From: Streptomyces sp. SID12488
GTDB lineage: Bacteria > Actinomycetota > Actinomycetes > Streptomycetales > Streptomycetaceae
Assembly: GCF_010548275.1 (NCBI RefSeq)
Contig: NZ_JAAGLT010000015.1
Span: 1-64,000, forward strand
DNA: 64,000 bases
Direction of reading: 5' to 3'
Below are positions 27,023 through 35,165 of this stretch, piece by piece. Position 1 is the first letter of the stretch; every line of letters starts with the position of its first letter. Made by a program: the position numbers and the translations under genes. The notes below the pieces were generated by a model that was not told where the DNA came from, ran no database searches, and saw nothing but the letters and a program-made list of their open reading frames with translations.

Positions 27023-28329
27023 TGGGGTTCGCCCGTACGTGTTCGGTGGCCCTGGTGGGTGTTGAGGGCGTGGTCGTCGAGGTCCAGGCGGATCTCGAAC
27101 CCGGAGTCGCCGCGTTCACCCTGGTGGGACTGCCCGACAAGAGCCTGACGGAGAGCCGGGACCGGGTCCGGGCCGCGGTCGTCAACTCGGGAGCCGCCTG
27201 GCCGCAGAAGAAGCTCACGGTGGGGCTCAGCCCGGCATCCGTGCCCAAGAGCGGCAGCGGGTTCGATCTCGCCGTCGCTGCGGCCGTGCTCGGGGCCGCT
27301 GAGCGGATCGACCCGCGGGTCCTCGCCGACATCGTGATGATCGGGGAGCTGGGCCTCGACGGCCGGGTGCGCCCGGTCCGGGGCATCCTGCCGGCGGTGC
27401 TGGCGGCGGCCGACTCGGGATACGAACAGGTGGTCGTACCGGAGTGCTCAGCCGCCGAGGCCGCGCTGGTCCCCGGGGTGTCGGTGCTCGGAGTGCGCAG
27501 CCTGCGGCAACTGATCGCCGTCCTCACGGACGAGCCCGTACCCGAGGAGGAACCGGACGAGCACGGCCGCCCGGACCCGCTCATGGCGGGCCTGCGGATG
27601 CCGGGCACCGGGGCGGCCACGGGCATGCGCAGCATGGGTTCCGCCCAGTACGACAACGGCCACGACCTGGCCGACGTCGTGGGCCAGCACTCGGCGCGCA
27701 CAGCGATGGAGGTGGCTGCGGCCGGCGGTCACCACGTCTTCCTGGAAGGGCCACCGGGGGCCGGCAAGACGATGCTCGCCGAGCGGCTGCCCGCAGTCCT
27801 TCCCCGGCTCACCCGGGAGGAGTCGCTGGAGGTCACCGCCGTGCACTCGGTCGCGGGCCTGCTGCCACCGGGCAAACCCCTGATCGACACGGCGCCCTAC
27901 TGCGCCCCGCACCATTCGGCCACCATGCAGGCGCTCGTCGGCGGTGGACAGGGCGTGGCGCGACCCGGAGCCGTCTCGCTGGCTCATCGGGGAATTCTCT
28001 TTCTGGATGATGCGACTGACGGGCTATGCACCCTTCAGGCCAGACACATCACCAGAGGGCCGTCAGGTGGGTGTGTAGGCCAGTTTACGCCCGCCCCCGA
28101 TGACGGGTCAGACCCAGCAGCGTTGAGCCCGCCACGAGGCACACACGCTCTCGGGCACAGTGGATCAGGTGAATTGCGGTCCCCTGGACCGCAAGATCAT
28201 GACCGCCTACTACCGGTCGAGCAGGGAGCAACCCTCTGTCCCGTCGCCAGACCATGGCAACAGGTGGTGCATCCTCACCGGCCACGCCAAGGACATCGGG
28301 CATATTCCGCTCACCACCTTGTCGGCTGA
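27022..28329 (+). pseudogene. comM: Mg-chelatase-like ATPase ComM/YifB, interrupted by an insertion
   Basis: The N-terminal half is intact: FARTCSVALVGVEG, the Lon-like S5 domain (LTVGLSPASVPKSGSGFDLA), and then the AAA+ domain with Walker A GPPGAGKTML near 27,752 and up to GILFLDDA near 28,013. ComM is a helicase that aids branch migration in natural transformation in other bacteria. From about 28,014 the frame continues to 28,329 with unrelated sequence, so the protein loses the rest of the ATPase domain and its C-terminal domain. comM is a known insertion hotspot in other bacteria. The 3' half is not in the window. Confidence 0.9.
27985..28015 (+). other. Left junction (att-like site) of the integrated element within comM
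   Basis: Up to about 27,990 comM uses the GC-rich codons expected of Streptomyces. From 27,991 the codons GAA-TTC-TCT-TTC style sequence becomes AT-rich while still encoding the conserved LFLD of ComM, and homology then ends. The crossover most likely lies in or near GGGGAATT (27,989-27,996). The matching right junction is not visible, so the core cannot be fixed. Confidence 0.55.
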
Positions 28330-28475
28330 TGTCGCGATCTTGAACGCGTAGCGCAGATCGCGGGTGATACGTCGGCGTACATGCCATGCCGCCAGAAGGA
28401 CTGTGCTGCCCCGATCAGTCGGTAAAATCACCTGATCGGGGCGAAGTTGCCCTTGAGGGGTGGGAGGGGCAGTCA
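28016..28475. other. Unassigned left-end sequence of the element
   Basis: About 460 bases without a supported gene. Short frames exist on both strands (for example 28,160-28,351 plus and 28,210-28,476 minus) but none has a ribosome site plus recognisable sequence. It may contain an attachment arm and gene debris. Confidence 0.4.
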
Positions 28476-29399
28476 ATGCAGGCGCGGCGGATTCATCCTG
28501 GGGCGTACGGGGCCCTCATCGAGGCGCTGGCCTCCATCTACTGGTACAAGAAGGACCTCAAGAAGTTCATCCAGACTCGCGCGGTAGAGCACCCGAAGCT
28601 CTTGGTCGGCCTCGACTTCGACGGCTACAAGCGTGCTTTCGCCGAGGAGTTCGTTGACCGTCTCATGGCCGACGAGGAGCAGTACCGCGACCTCACCTTG
28701 AAGATCATGCTCGAAGTCGCGCAGATGGACAGCTTCCTCAGCCTTAAGCGCCATTCCGACGCGGCGACCCTGCTGCCGGCAGCGCAGGAAGCGGTGGCAG
28801 CGCTCGGCACCTGGACCGACAAGTACCAGGGTCTCGTCGCGGAACGCGAAGCCCTGGCCGCCGAGCTGGCCGCCCGCCGTGCGCAGATTGAGGTCCAACA
28901 AGGCTTCGCCGGGAAGCTCGCAGCGCTCAAGGATCAGTTCATGGAGCTGGGCAAGATGGAGAACCGGCAGAAGGCCGGACTTCTGTTCGAGCCCTTCCTC
29001 AACGAACTGTTCCACCTCTTCGACCTGGAGCCGCGGCTGTCCTACGTGCTGAAGTCGGAGCAGATCGATGGGTCGCTCACCTTTGACACGGACGACTACA
29101 TCATCGAGGCGAAGTGGTGGAAGGGACCGGTCGAGGTCCAGGACGTCGACAAGTTCGACGCCAAGGTACGGCGCAAGGGTAAGAACGCTCTCGGGCTGTT
29201 CATCAGCGTCAACGGGTTCACGGCCGGCGCCCGCGAAGAGTACGACAAGCGGACCTCGTTCATCACGATGGATGGCGGCGACCTGTTCTGCGTACTGGAA
29301 GGCCGCATCGCCCTCGATGAGCTCCTCCGCCGCAAGAAGCGTCATGCCAACGAGACCGGCGACTGCTACTTCCCAGCGTTTCTGGCGCTGGCCGATTAG
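28476..29399 (+). CDS. PD-(D/E)xK restriction-endonuclease-like protein with coiled coil
   Basis: The 307-residue protein has a helical N-terminal half, a likely coiled coil (about 120-160, rich in Ala, Glu and Leu), and a C-terminal nuclease-like core. There, Glu in LFEPFLNELF, Asp in SEQIDGSL and IIEAKWW form an E...D...E-x-K arrangement as in Mrr-type restriction enzymes. ATG 28476 follows GGGAGGGGC; an upstream in-frame start at 28386 is less likely. No methyltransferase is next to it, so it may restrict modified or foreign DNA on its own. Function is inferred from motif order. Confidence 0.7.
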   Translation: MQARRIHPGAYGALIEALASIYWYKKDLKKFIQTRAVEHPKLLVGLDFDGYKRAFAEEFVDRLMADEEQYRDLTLKIMLEVAQMDSFLSLKRHSDAATLLPAAQEAVAALGTWTDKYQGLVAEREALAAELAARRAQIEVQQGFAGKLAALKDQFMELGKMENRQKAGLLFEPFLNELFHLFDLEPRLSYVLKSEQIDGSLTFDTDDYIIEAKWWKGPVEVQDVDKFDAKVRRKGKNALGLFISVNGFTAGAREEYDKRTSFITMDGGDLFCVLEGRIALDELLRRKKRHANETGDCYFPAFLALAD

Positions 29400-29455
29400 A
29401 GCGCAGACTTTCAGCTCTGTACAGCAGTCTATTTCGCCAGGATCCCTCCACGCTA

Positions 29456-29532
29456 TTGCAACTTCCCGCAATATGTGCGATAATGCGTAATTCCAGATTG
29501 CGCCCCTGCTGAGTGATAGGGGTGCGGTCTGG
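29456..29532 (+). promoter_or_regulatory. Promoter and 15-bp leader hairpin for the 144-residue gene
   Basis: TTGCAA at 29456-29461 and GATAAT at 29479-29484 are 17 bases apart. A small inverted repeat (ATTGC and GCAAT) surrounds the spacer. Just downstream, 29493-29507 pairs with 29518-29532 (15 bp, a few G-T pairs, 10-base loop) to give a strong RNA hairpin in the leader, 41 bases before the ATG. Confidence 0.6.
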
Positions 29533-29573
29533 AAAATCCAGGCTGCCCGTCAGGCGGAAGGCTTGGGAACATT

Positions 29574-30008
29574 ATGGGGAAGAATACTTCACACACCCTC
29601 ACTGAGGCATTCGACATATCGAGTAGTCTCACCCTCGAATCTTTCTTCGAGGCAATGCGTTCAGGAACTCGCTATAGTCCGGTCGCCATCAAGATGGATG
29701 TAGATGAGCGCATGGTTATCGAAGACTGGATGAAGGGCGCTGACGTCACTATTCAGATGGTTCCTACTCTGCTCAGGACGATTTTCGTGTCAGAGCAGGG
29801 GTGCGCTGAATACGAGTTCGAGGGCTGGCTCCTCGGCGACTACCCGGAGCGCATCTGGGTCCAGGGTCAACTCCGTACGGGAGGTGAACCCGGAGTCGTC
29901 GACGAGGGCAGCATACGCCGTCTCGTTGCCCATGAAGAAATCGGTACTGACCCCTTCTTCCCGGAGCTCAACCCCGAGACATATTCCTACGAGCTTCCCA
30001 ATTCGTAG
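29574..30008 (+). CDS. Hypothetical protein, 144 aa
   Basis: Not recognised. The product is acidic, has no membrane segment or signal peptide, and is encoded by DNA clearly lower in GC than the core chromosome, suggesting recent transfer. It has a good promoter, a structured leader, and a strong terminator of its own, so it is a self-contained transcription unit. The ribosome site is weak (GGCTTGGGAAC). It sits between a nuclease-like gene and an unknown minus-strand gene; a role as antitoxin, inhibitor or regulator is possible but unsupported. Confidence 0.6.
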   Translation: MGKNTSHTLTEAFDISSSLTLESFFEAMRSGTRYSPVAIKMDVDERMVIEDWMKGADVTIQMVPTLLRTIFVSEQGCAEYEFEGWLLGDYPERIWVQGQLRTGGEPGVVDEGSIRRLVAHEEIGTDPFFPELNPETYSYELPNS

Positions 30009-30016
30009 GTACCCAA

Positions 30017-30047
30017 GGCCACAGTTAGTCTGTGGCCTCTTTCTTTT
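30017..30047. terminator. Rho-independent terminator
   Basis: GGCCACAG at 30017-30024 pairs with CTGTGGCC at 30030-30037 around TTAGT, followed by TCTTTCTTTT. This is a textbook terminator for the 144-residue gene, placed just before the end of the converging minus-strand gene. Confidence 0.9.
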
Positions 30048-30054
30048 GTGCCGA

Positions 30055-31191
30055 CTAGTCCCGGTCCGGCGCCGGCCCATCTGGCGATTTCCATTCTGCC
30101 CACATGCCGGAGTAGAGATGGGGAACTGGATTGGTGAAGATGTGGGAGTAACTACCATCTTCGGACGCCGGAATTGCAATGTCCTCTCTCCTGTTTGTGC
30201 CATGCCACTCCCATATATCGCCGATTGGGTCCCAGGCGTATGCCGTGTCGGGATGATGGCGGCGATCCTGCAGGGCCCCCACCTCCTGCGGTAGGCAATC
30301 GGGCTCGAAAATAAAATGCATAGTAATCTTTGGGTACTCTTCCATCGGTCGGAATACGTAGTCCTCGGTCTCGCGCGGGTTCCAAGGAGCGACGGTGAAA
30401 GCGAATTGGCGCGTTTCACCCTCTCGTAGTGCGGGCTGGAGTTTGATCTCCACAGTCGGAGTAGTACTCCCTGGTTCGTGATAGCCCGGAAAGAAGTCAA
30501 TCTGCTTGACGGTGCACCCAAACAACGGGTGTATCTCAACACCTCTTGGCATTCGCTCTGGGAGGTAGTCGCAGGAATCTACAAGCTCGGTGTGGTTGCC
30601 TGATATTGATCGGACGGTGCGGCAGATGTCAATGCAGTGCATGACGATACGATCACGCCTATCTCTGTGGAACTTGTAAGTTACCTCTACGTTGCCTGCT
30701 GATATTGATACAAGAGGCCGGGGTTGAGGGGGAGCGAGACTCTGAGCAAGAGCTCGCATCAATTGGAGCTCCCCACCTTCCGTCTCGGGCGGCTTTCGAC
30801 GCCAATCTCGCACATCTCCCGGTGCGTTCACTAGGTTCATTACATGCAGCCGCCGTAGATCGTGAGGCTTATCTACCCAATCCCTACTGCGCTTGAGTAG
30901 TACATTGAGCGCCTCGCGTGCCAGGTCGGCACTTATTCGCCTTCGGCGACCATAACTAAAGAGCAAGTCAACGTCCCCGTGTATGTTCAGAATGCCGACG
31001 GCAAGAGCGTCATTGATGGCCTCTGCCAGGTCTTCGGGCTCCCCATCCAGATCGGCCTTTTTGGCCACTTGCGGAAGGCTCCGCAATTCCACCTTGCCGA
31101 TGAGCCGTGTGACCGTCGTTCGGCGGGGGCCTACCAGTTCCTGGAGTTCTCGGGCCAGCCGTTCAACTTCGGCTCGGTACTCGATCACCAT
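30055..31191 (-). CDS. Hypothetical protein, 378 aa
   Basis: Not recognised. The N-terminal 90 residues are helical and could be a winged-helix-like domain (YRAEVERLARELQELVG then RRTTVTRLIGKVEL, ending GILNIHGDVDLLFSYG). The C-terminal two thirds is rich in beta-strand-like segments and aromatic residues. ATG 31191 is the most plausible start, though its ribosome site is poor; the frame is open to 31,296. It diverges from the small-gene operon at 31,313, so it could regulate that operon. Moderate GC. Confidence 0.55.
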   Translation of the reverse strand: MVIEYRAEVERLARELQELVGPRRTTVTRLIGKVELRSLPQVAKKADLDGEPEDLAEAINDALAVGILNIHGDVDLLFSYGRRRRISADLAREALNVLLKRSRDWVDKPHDLRRLHVMNLVNAPGDVRDWRRKPPETEGGELQLMRALAQSLAPPQPRPLVSISAGNVEVTYKFHRDRRDRIVMHCIDICRTVRSISGNHTELVDSCDYLPERMPRGVEIHPLFGCTVKQIDFFPGYHEPGSTTPTVEIKLQPALREGETRQFAFTVAPWNPRETEDYVFRPMEEYPKITMHFIFEPDCLPQEVGALQDRRHHPDTAYAWDPIGDIWEWHGTNRREDIAIPASEDGSYSHIFTNPVPHLYSGMWAEWKSPDGPAPDRD

Positions 31192-31312
31192 GATCACCGC
31201 CACAAAGCTGCCACACCGAAACGGTCGCGCCAGCCATCGGCTTCGTATCGGGATGGACTGTTGAGAGGTGGTGCGACCGCGCCACCTCCCCACCAACCCG
31301 AAGGGGGTCCTG

Positions 31313-31441
31313 ATGGACCAAAATGAGTGGGCTCGGCGCTTCTGCGTGAGCCAGGCGGCTGTGGCCGCCGTGAAGGAGATCGAGACCTACAGCCTCCACG
31401 CTCTCGGCGCGATCGTCACCCGTGCGAAGGACAGCCGATGA
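31313..31441 (+). CDS. Small hypothetical protein, 42 aa
   Basis: A 42-codon frame starting MDQNEWARRF and ending AKDSR. It has a strong ribosome site (AAGGGGG) six bases before the ATG and a stop that overlaps the next start (ATGA). These features and its first position in the operon support it as real. It is soluble and mixed charge; no family is recognised. Confidence 0.6.
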   Translation: MDQNEWARRFCVSQAAVAAVKEIETYSLHALGAIVTRAKDSR

Positions 31442-31752
31442 GCGACTTCCGTCCCGACCACCGTATCCCTGCCGCCCCGTGGGGCGCTCGTCGAGCGGCA
31501 GACATCTACAACGCGGCCATCCAGGCCCAGAAGGAAATGACGCAGCAGCTGCGCTTCGTCAAGAACATGCGCGAGCGCTGGGGCACCCGGGCTCGCAGGG
31601 CAGTCGAAGCCGTCGTGGACGGTGTCGAGCGCCGCGTGAAGTTCCTGAAGATCATCGCCGAGGGCGATCCGGCCGTTAACGGCCTGCTGTACAACATCGA
31701 GGTCGAGGCCGCCTGGCTTCGCCGCGCGATCGACGCCGGAGGTACGGCCTGA
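31438..31752 (+). CDS. Hypothetical transfer-operon protein, 104 aa
   Basis: A basic, helical protein (ERWGTRARRAVEAVVDGVERR and nearby) with no membrane segment. It overlaps the preceding 42-residue gene by four bases and the next gene by one. Such short tightly packed genes precede VirD4-like ATPases on actinobacterial plasmids and integrative elements. Function unknown. Confidence 0.6.
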   Translation: MSDFRPDHRIPAAPWGARRAADIYNAAIQAQKEMTQQLRFVKNMRERWGTRARRAVEAVVDGVERRVKFLKIIAEGDPAVNGLLYNIEVEAAWLRRAIDAGGTA

Positions 31753-32129
31753 TGACGGAGATCGTGCCCCAGGGCAACAACCGGCCGGAGCGCCGCCCGC
31801 GGACCCGCGCGGAGAAGCATGAGCTGCGGGTGGCTGAGCTCCGTGCCGACGTCGCCCACATCAATGCCCGGACGGTGGCGGAAGTGGAACTCATTCGAGC
31901 TGCGGGTCGGGCCCAGCTCCACCTGGAGCGGGCTCGGTTCACGCGCATGCTCACCCGCGAGGTGGCCGAGCAGTACGAGGCCATGCATCACGAGATCGCC
32001 CGCATCCAGCAACGCAATCCTGACGACCTGGGCCTGGCTCTCGGCCTCGCCGAGATTCTGGACGACGGCCAGCAAGCGATGCGCAGCGTGATTCACGACC
32101 ACATCCGCGACGGTCGGAGGCTCTCGTGA
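31752..32129 (+). CDS. Hypothetical transfer-operon protein, 125 aa
   Basis: A highly charged, probably all-helical and partly coiled-coil protein (RTRAEKHELRVAELRADVAH and following Glu, Ala and Arg-rich sequence). It starts on the stop of the preceding gene (TGATG) and overlaps the next start. Translation is likely coupled through the operon. No family recognised. Confidence 0.6.
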   Translation: MTEIVPQGNNRPERRPRTRAEKHELRVAELRADVAHINARTVAEVELIRAAGRAQLHLERARFTRMLTREVAEQYEAMHHEIARIQQRNPDDLGLALGLAEILDDGQQAMRSVIHDHIRDGRRLS

Positions 32130-32503
32130 ATGTCTTCGGCGACATCATCTCGTGGATCTTCGCCAGTCCTCTGAACCTGGTCATCACTTTCGTTGGCTTG
32201 ATCGTCCTGGCACACCTGCTTGGGGACTGGCCAGACTTCTCGTCTACTAGCCAGCGGTCCGAGCGCCGGGCCGAGCGCCTCGCCGCGATGGAAGCTGTCC
32301 GAGACGCCACGTACAACGCAACCCGCCGTGCAGCCGAAGCCCGGCGGTACGTGACCCGCGAACTGGCCGAGGCTAGTCGGCTCGCCCGACGTCGTCGGGC
32401 TGAGGCCCGTCAGCAAGCCGCGAAGACCATCGACAAGGCACGCAAGTTCGCATGGCTGTTCGAGGAGGTCAAGAAGCGTCCCCAGGACAGGGGTGGCAAG
32501 TGA
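32126..32503 (+). CDS. Membrane-anchored coiled-coil protein, 125 aa
   Basis: One N-terminal transmembrane helix (about 12-32, LNLVITFVGLIVLAHLLGDW) is followed by a long, very basic helical region rich in Arg and Ala. The GTG start overlaps the upstream stop by four bases. The topology (short N terminus, membrane helix, cytoplasmic coil) would suit a scaffold near a membrane transfer complex. That role is inferred from position only. Confidence 0.6.
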   Translation: MNVFGDIISWIFASPLNLVITFVGLIVLAHLLGDWPDFSSTSQRSERRAERLAAMEAVRDATYNATRRAAEARRYVTRELAEASRLARRRRAEARQQAAKTIDKARKFAWLFEEVKKRPQDRGGK

Positions 32504-32682
32504 GCGGCCCGCCCAGCCGGTGGACGACTCTCATGGTCCTCCTGATCGCCGCCATGGTCGTGGCGCGGTCGCTGGTGGCGGCCCTCGCGCCGGTACTGCC
32601 CTGGCTCGCTGTTGCGCTCGTCGGTAGCGGAGGGCTGGGGGTGATCGTGCTGTTGCTGCTCCGCAGGAGCAGCCGGTGGTAG
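32500..32682 (+). CDS. Small membrane protein, 60 aa
   Basis: Two hydrophobic helices make up almost all of the protein (TLMVLLIAAMVVARSLVAAL and WLAVALVGSGGLGVIVLLLL), ending in a basic RRSSRW. The GTG start overlaps the preceding stop by four bases. Likely an accessory membrane component of the transfer operon; no family recognised. Confidence 0.55.
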   Translation: MSGPPSRWTTLMVLLIAAMVVARSLVAALAPVLPWLAVALVGSGGLGVIVLLLLRRSSRW

Positions 32683-32915
32683 AGCTCTTCGACATCGCCG
32701 AGTGGGTTCGCCGCAGCAGGGCAGCGCAGACTCTGCCCGAGAAAGTGCTCGACCCGGCAACCGTCTCCCGACTGGCAGAGCTTGTGCACCTGGCCCTGGA
32801 GACGGAGCAGACCCGCCGCTCTGAACGCCGCACCTGGCACAAGTCCAGGAGCCATGCGCCCGTCAGTGCATGCGGATGCCCCGACTCCCACGCGGAGGAC
32901 GGCAGCCGCCACTGA
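32676..32915 (+). CDS. Small hypothetical protein, 79 aa
   Basis: A soluble protein beginning MVELFDIAEWVRRSR, with a C-terminal stretch containing Cys and His (CGCPDSH) that might bind metal. It overlaps the preceding gene by seven bases and lies just before the VirD4-like ATPase. Function unknown. Confidence 0.5.
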   Translation: MVELFDIAEWVRRSRAAQTLPEKVLDPATVSRLAELVHLALETEQTRRSERRTWHKSRSHAPVSACGCPDSHAEDGSRH

Positions 32916-32987
32916 TCGAACTATCCAGCGTCGGGGCAGTTCGTGCTCCGGCGCCTTTTCATTCTCGATCTTCAACAGGGAGAACCT

Positions 32988-35165
32988 TTGGGCCCTCAGA
33001 CTTCGGCCGATCGCGGTCGCCGTACGTACCTCGTGCTCTTCCCCCGTGATCTCCACCGCGATGCGGTGCTCGCGGTCCTCCGAGCCCTTTACGGCCCCCT
33101 GCGTCCGTCGCTGCTCAACGGTGATGGCACCGTGGCTCTTGAGGTTTACGCCGACGTAGGCGGCATCAAGTTCTTCATCAGCCTGACCGGCAATGTCACG
33201 ACGGGTATGGACAACCTTCTCCAGACCCACCTGGCCGGCGCCACCGTCACGCCGGCTGACGGCACCGACGACATCATGGTCACGACGCCTTGGTCACGAG
33301 TCGTCGAGGTCGGGACATCCAATGCCCACGCGTCGCTGCGGATCGCGTCGTCGGCAGCAGTCACGGCTGGCCTGCTCAGCTGCTTTACGAGCCTGACGAA
33401 CAACGAAGCCCTCGGGCAGCAATGGATCATCACGGCGGCTCGGCCGCAGGGCATGCCCCCCAACCGTATGTGGACCCGGCGGCCCATCGACGAGGCGGCG
33501 CACAAACAGAAGAACGCCGAACCGGTCTTCCTCGCGGTCGGCCGGATGGCAGCTCGTGGGCCTGGTGCAAAAGATCTCCTTGGTCGGCTCCAGGCGCACT
33601 ACAGCAGCCTGCGCACGCACGGCGTGAGTGTGAAGAAGCGGCGGTTCGTTCGTTCGGTAACCGCTCGCCAGCGCCTCCAGGCGAGGTCGGGCGCACTGGT
33701 CTACCCGGCCACCCTCAATGCTGCTGAGCTGGCCGCGGTCATCGGCTGGCCGTTCGGCTCGCCCCAGGTCGCCGGTCTGGCGCTCGGCCACTCCCGCCGA
33801 CTGGCCCCGAGCTACTCCCTGCCCCGACAAGGGCTGGTCATCGGGACGTCAAACTTCCCCGGTGACATCCGGCCCCTGGCCATCGCGTCCGAGGACCGGG
33901 CAGCCCACACTCTGATCGTCGGACCCACAGGCACCGGCAAGAGCACCTTGATCGAGAACCTGATCACGGCCGACATCCGAGCCGGCGCGGGGCTCGCTTA
34001 CATCGACCCCAAAGGCGACTCTGTTCGGCGCATCCTCGATGCCGTACCGCGTGAACGCCTATCCGACGTCTTGCTGTTCGACGTCACCGACCTTGAACGG
34101 CCCATCGGTTTCAACGTGTTGGCTGGAGAACGCGCCGACCGGGTGGCTGGCCAGCTCATGCTCGTCTTCGACAAGCTCTTTGGCCTGTCCATCAACACCC
34201 CACGCGCCTATGACGTATTGCGTAATACCCTCATGACACTCGCTGAGTGCGGCTACACCGTGATCGAGGTACCGCTCGCCCTCCTGCCTGGTCCCCGAGG
34301 CCAGGCCTTCCGCGACACCCTGACCGGCCAGCTGCGTAACCCTGAACTGCTGGACTTCTGGCGGTGGTTCGACGGACTCAGCAGCCGTGAGCAGTCCGAG
34401 ACCGGAGCCCCCATCACGCGTCGGCTGCGTCCCTTGCTTCTCTACCCCGAACTGCGGGCGACGTTCGGCCAGGTTCAGTCCGGCCTCGACCTGGCGGCGG
34501 CCGTGGCCGAGCGCAAGATCGTGCTCATTCCGCTCAACAGCGCGCAGCTCCACGAGGAAGCCGCCCTCATCGGCACGCTGTGCCTGAACGCGTTGTGGAA
34601 CGTCATCCAGGTCACAGAGAGAGCCGAGAACTTCGCCTTGTACGTCGACGAGTTCCGTGACCTGATCAACCTGCCGATCTCCTTCGGCGACATGCTCGCC
34701 AAGGCCCGCGGTCACCGTCTCCCCATCACCGTGGCGACGCAGGATGTCAGCCGTCTGACCGACGGCATGCGCAAGGACGTCATGAACAACGCCCGGACGA
34801 AGATCTTCTTCCAGCCAGCGGCTTCGGACCTGTCCCTGTTGGGCCAGGAACTGGGCGGCATGGCGACCGCGGCCGACCTGGCCAACCTTGGCCCGCGCGA
34901 AATCATCGCTCGCATCTATGTCGATGGCGTGGCGACACCGCCCGTCACTGGCCGGACCCATCCGCCGCCCGAGCCTGTCGGTCTTGGACAAGCAGCCAAG
35001 AGCGCTTCTCGCTCTCGCTATGGCCGCCCCCGGGGCGAGGTTGAAGCGGAGATCGACGAGCGGCTGAGGCTGGCGACACGGCGGGTAGGTCGTGCGACCG
35101 GGAACGGGACGGCCCCGGAGCCGAGTCCGTCGGACCAGATCGGCTGGGAGGACTGGGACCTGTGA
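32988..35165 (+). CDS. VirD4/TraG-like conjugative ATPase (module 1)
   Basis: The 725-residue protein has a Walker A GPTGTGKST near residue 310, a Walker B ALYVDEFRDL near 550, and RGHRLPITVATQDVSRL as the following helicase-like segment. This matches DNA-transfer coupling ATPases (VirD4/TraG/TraM-recognition type). The first 280 residues form a separate N-terminal domain. TTG 32988 is preferred because CAGGGAGAAC precedes it; GTG 32943 is in frame and would add 15 residues. The Replic_Relax gene overlaps its stop. A paralog lies at 42,371. Confidence 0.8.
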   Translation: MGPQTSADRGRRTYLVLFPRDLHRDAVLAVLRALYGPLRPSLLNGDGTVALEVYADVGGIKFFISLTGNVTTGMDNLLQTHLAGATVTPADGTDDIMVTTPWSRVVEVGTSNAHASLRIASSAAVTAGLLSCFTSLTNNEALGQQWIITAARPQGMPPNRMWTRRPIDEAAHKQKNAEPVFLAVGRMAARGPGAKDLLGRLQAHYSSLRTHGVSVKKRRFVRSVTARQRLQARSGALVYPATLNAAELAAVIGWPFGSPQVAGLALGHSRRLAPSYSLPRQGLVIGTSNFPGDIRPLAIASEDRAAHTLIVGPTGTGKSTLIENLITADIRAGAGLAYIDPKGDSVRRILDAVPRERLSDVLLFDVTDLERPIGFNVLAGERADRVAGQLMLVFDKLFGLSINTPRAYDVLRNTLMTLAECGYTVIEVPLALLPGPRGQAFRDTLTGQLRNPELLDFWRWFDGLSSREQSETGAPITRRLRPLLLYPELRATFGQVQSGLDLAAAVAERKIVLIPLNSAQLHEEAALIGTLCLNALWNVIQVTERAENFALYVDEFRDLINLPISFGDMLAKARGHRLPITVATQDVSRLTDGMRKDVMNNARTKIFFQPAASDLSLLGQELGGMATAADLANLGPREIIARIYVDGVATPPVTGRTHPPPEPVGLGQAAKSASRSRYGRPRGEVEAEIDERLRLATRRVGRATGNGTAPEPSPSDQIGWEDWDL

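Noticed and set aside
28210..28476. Minus-strand frame at the left end of the element
   Set aside because: No ribosome site, no recognisable family and overlap with other short frames; probably debris.
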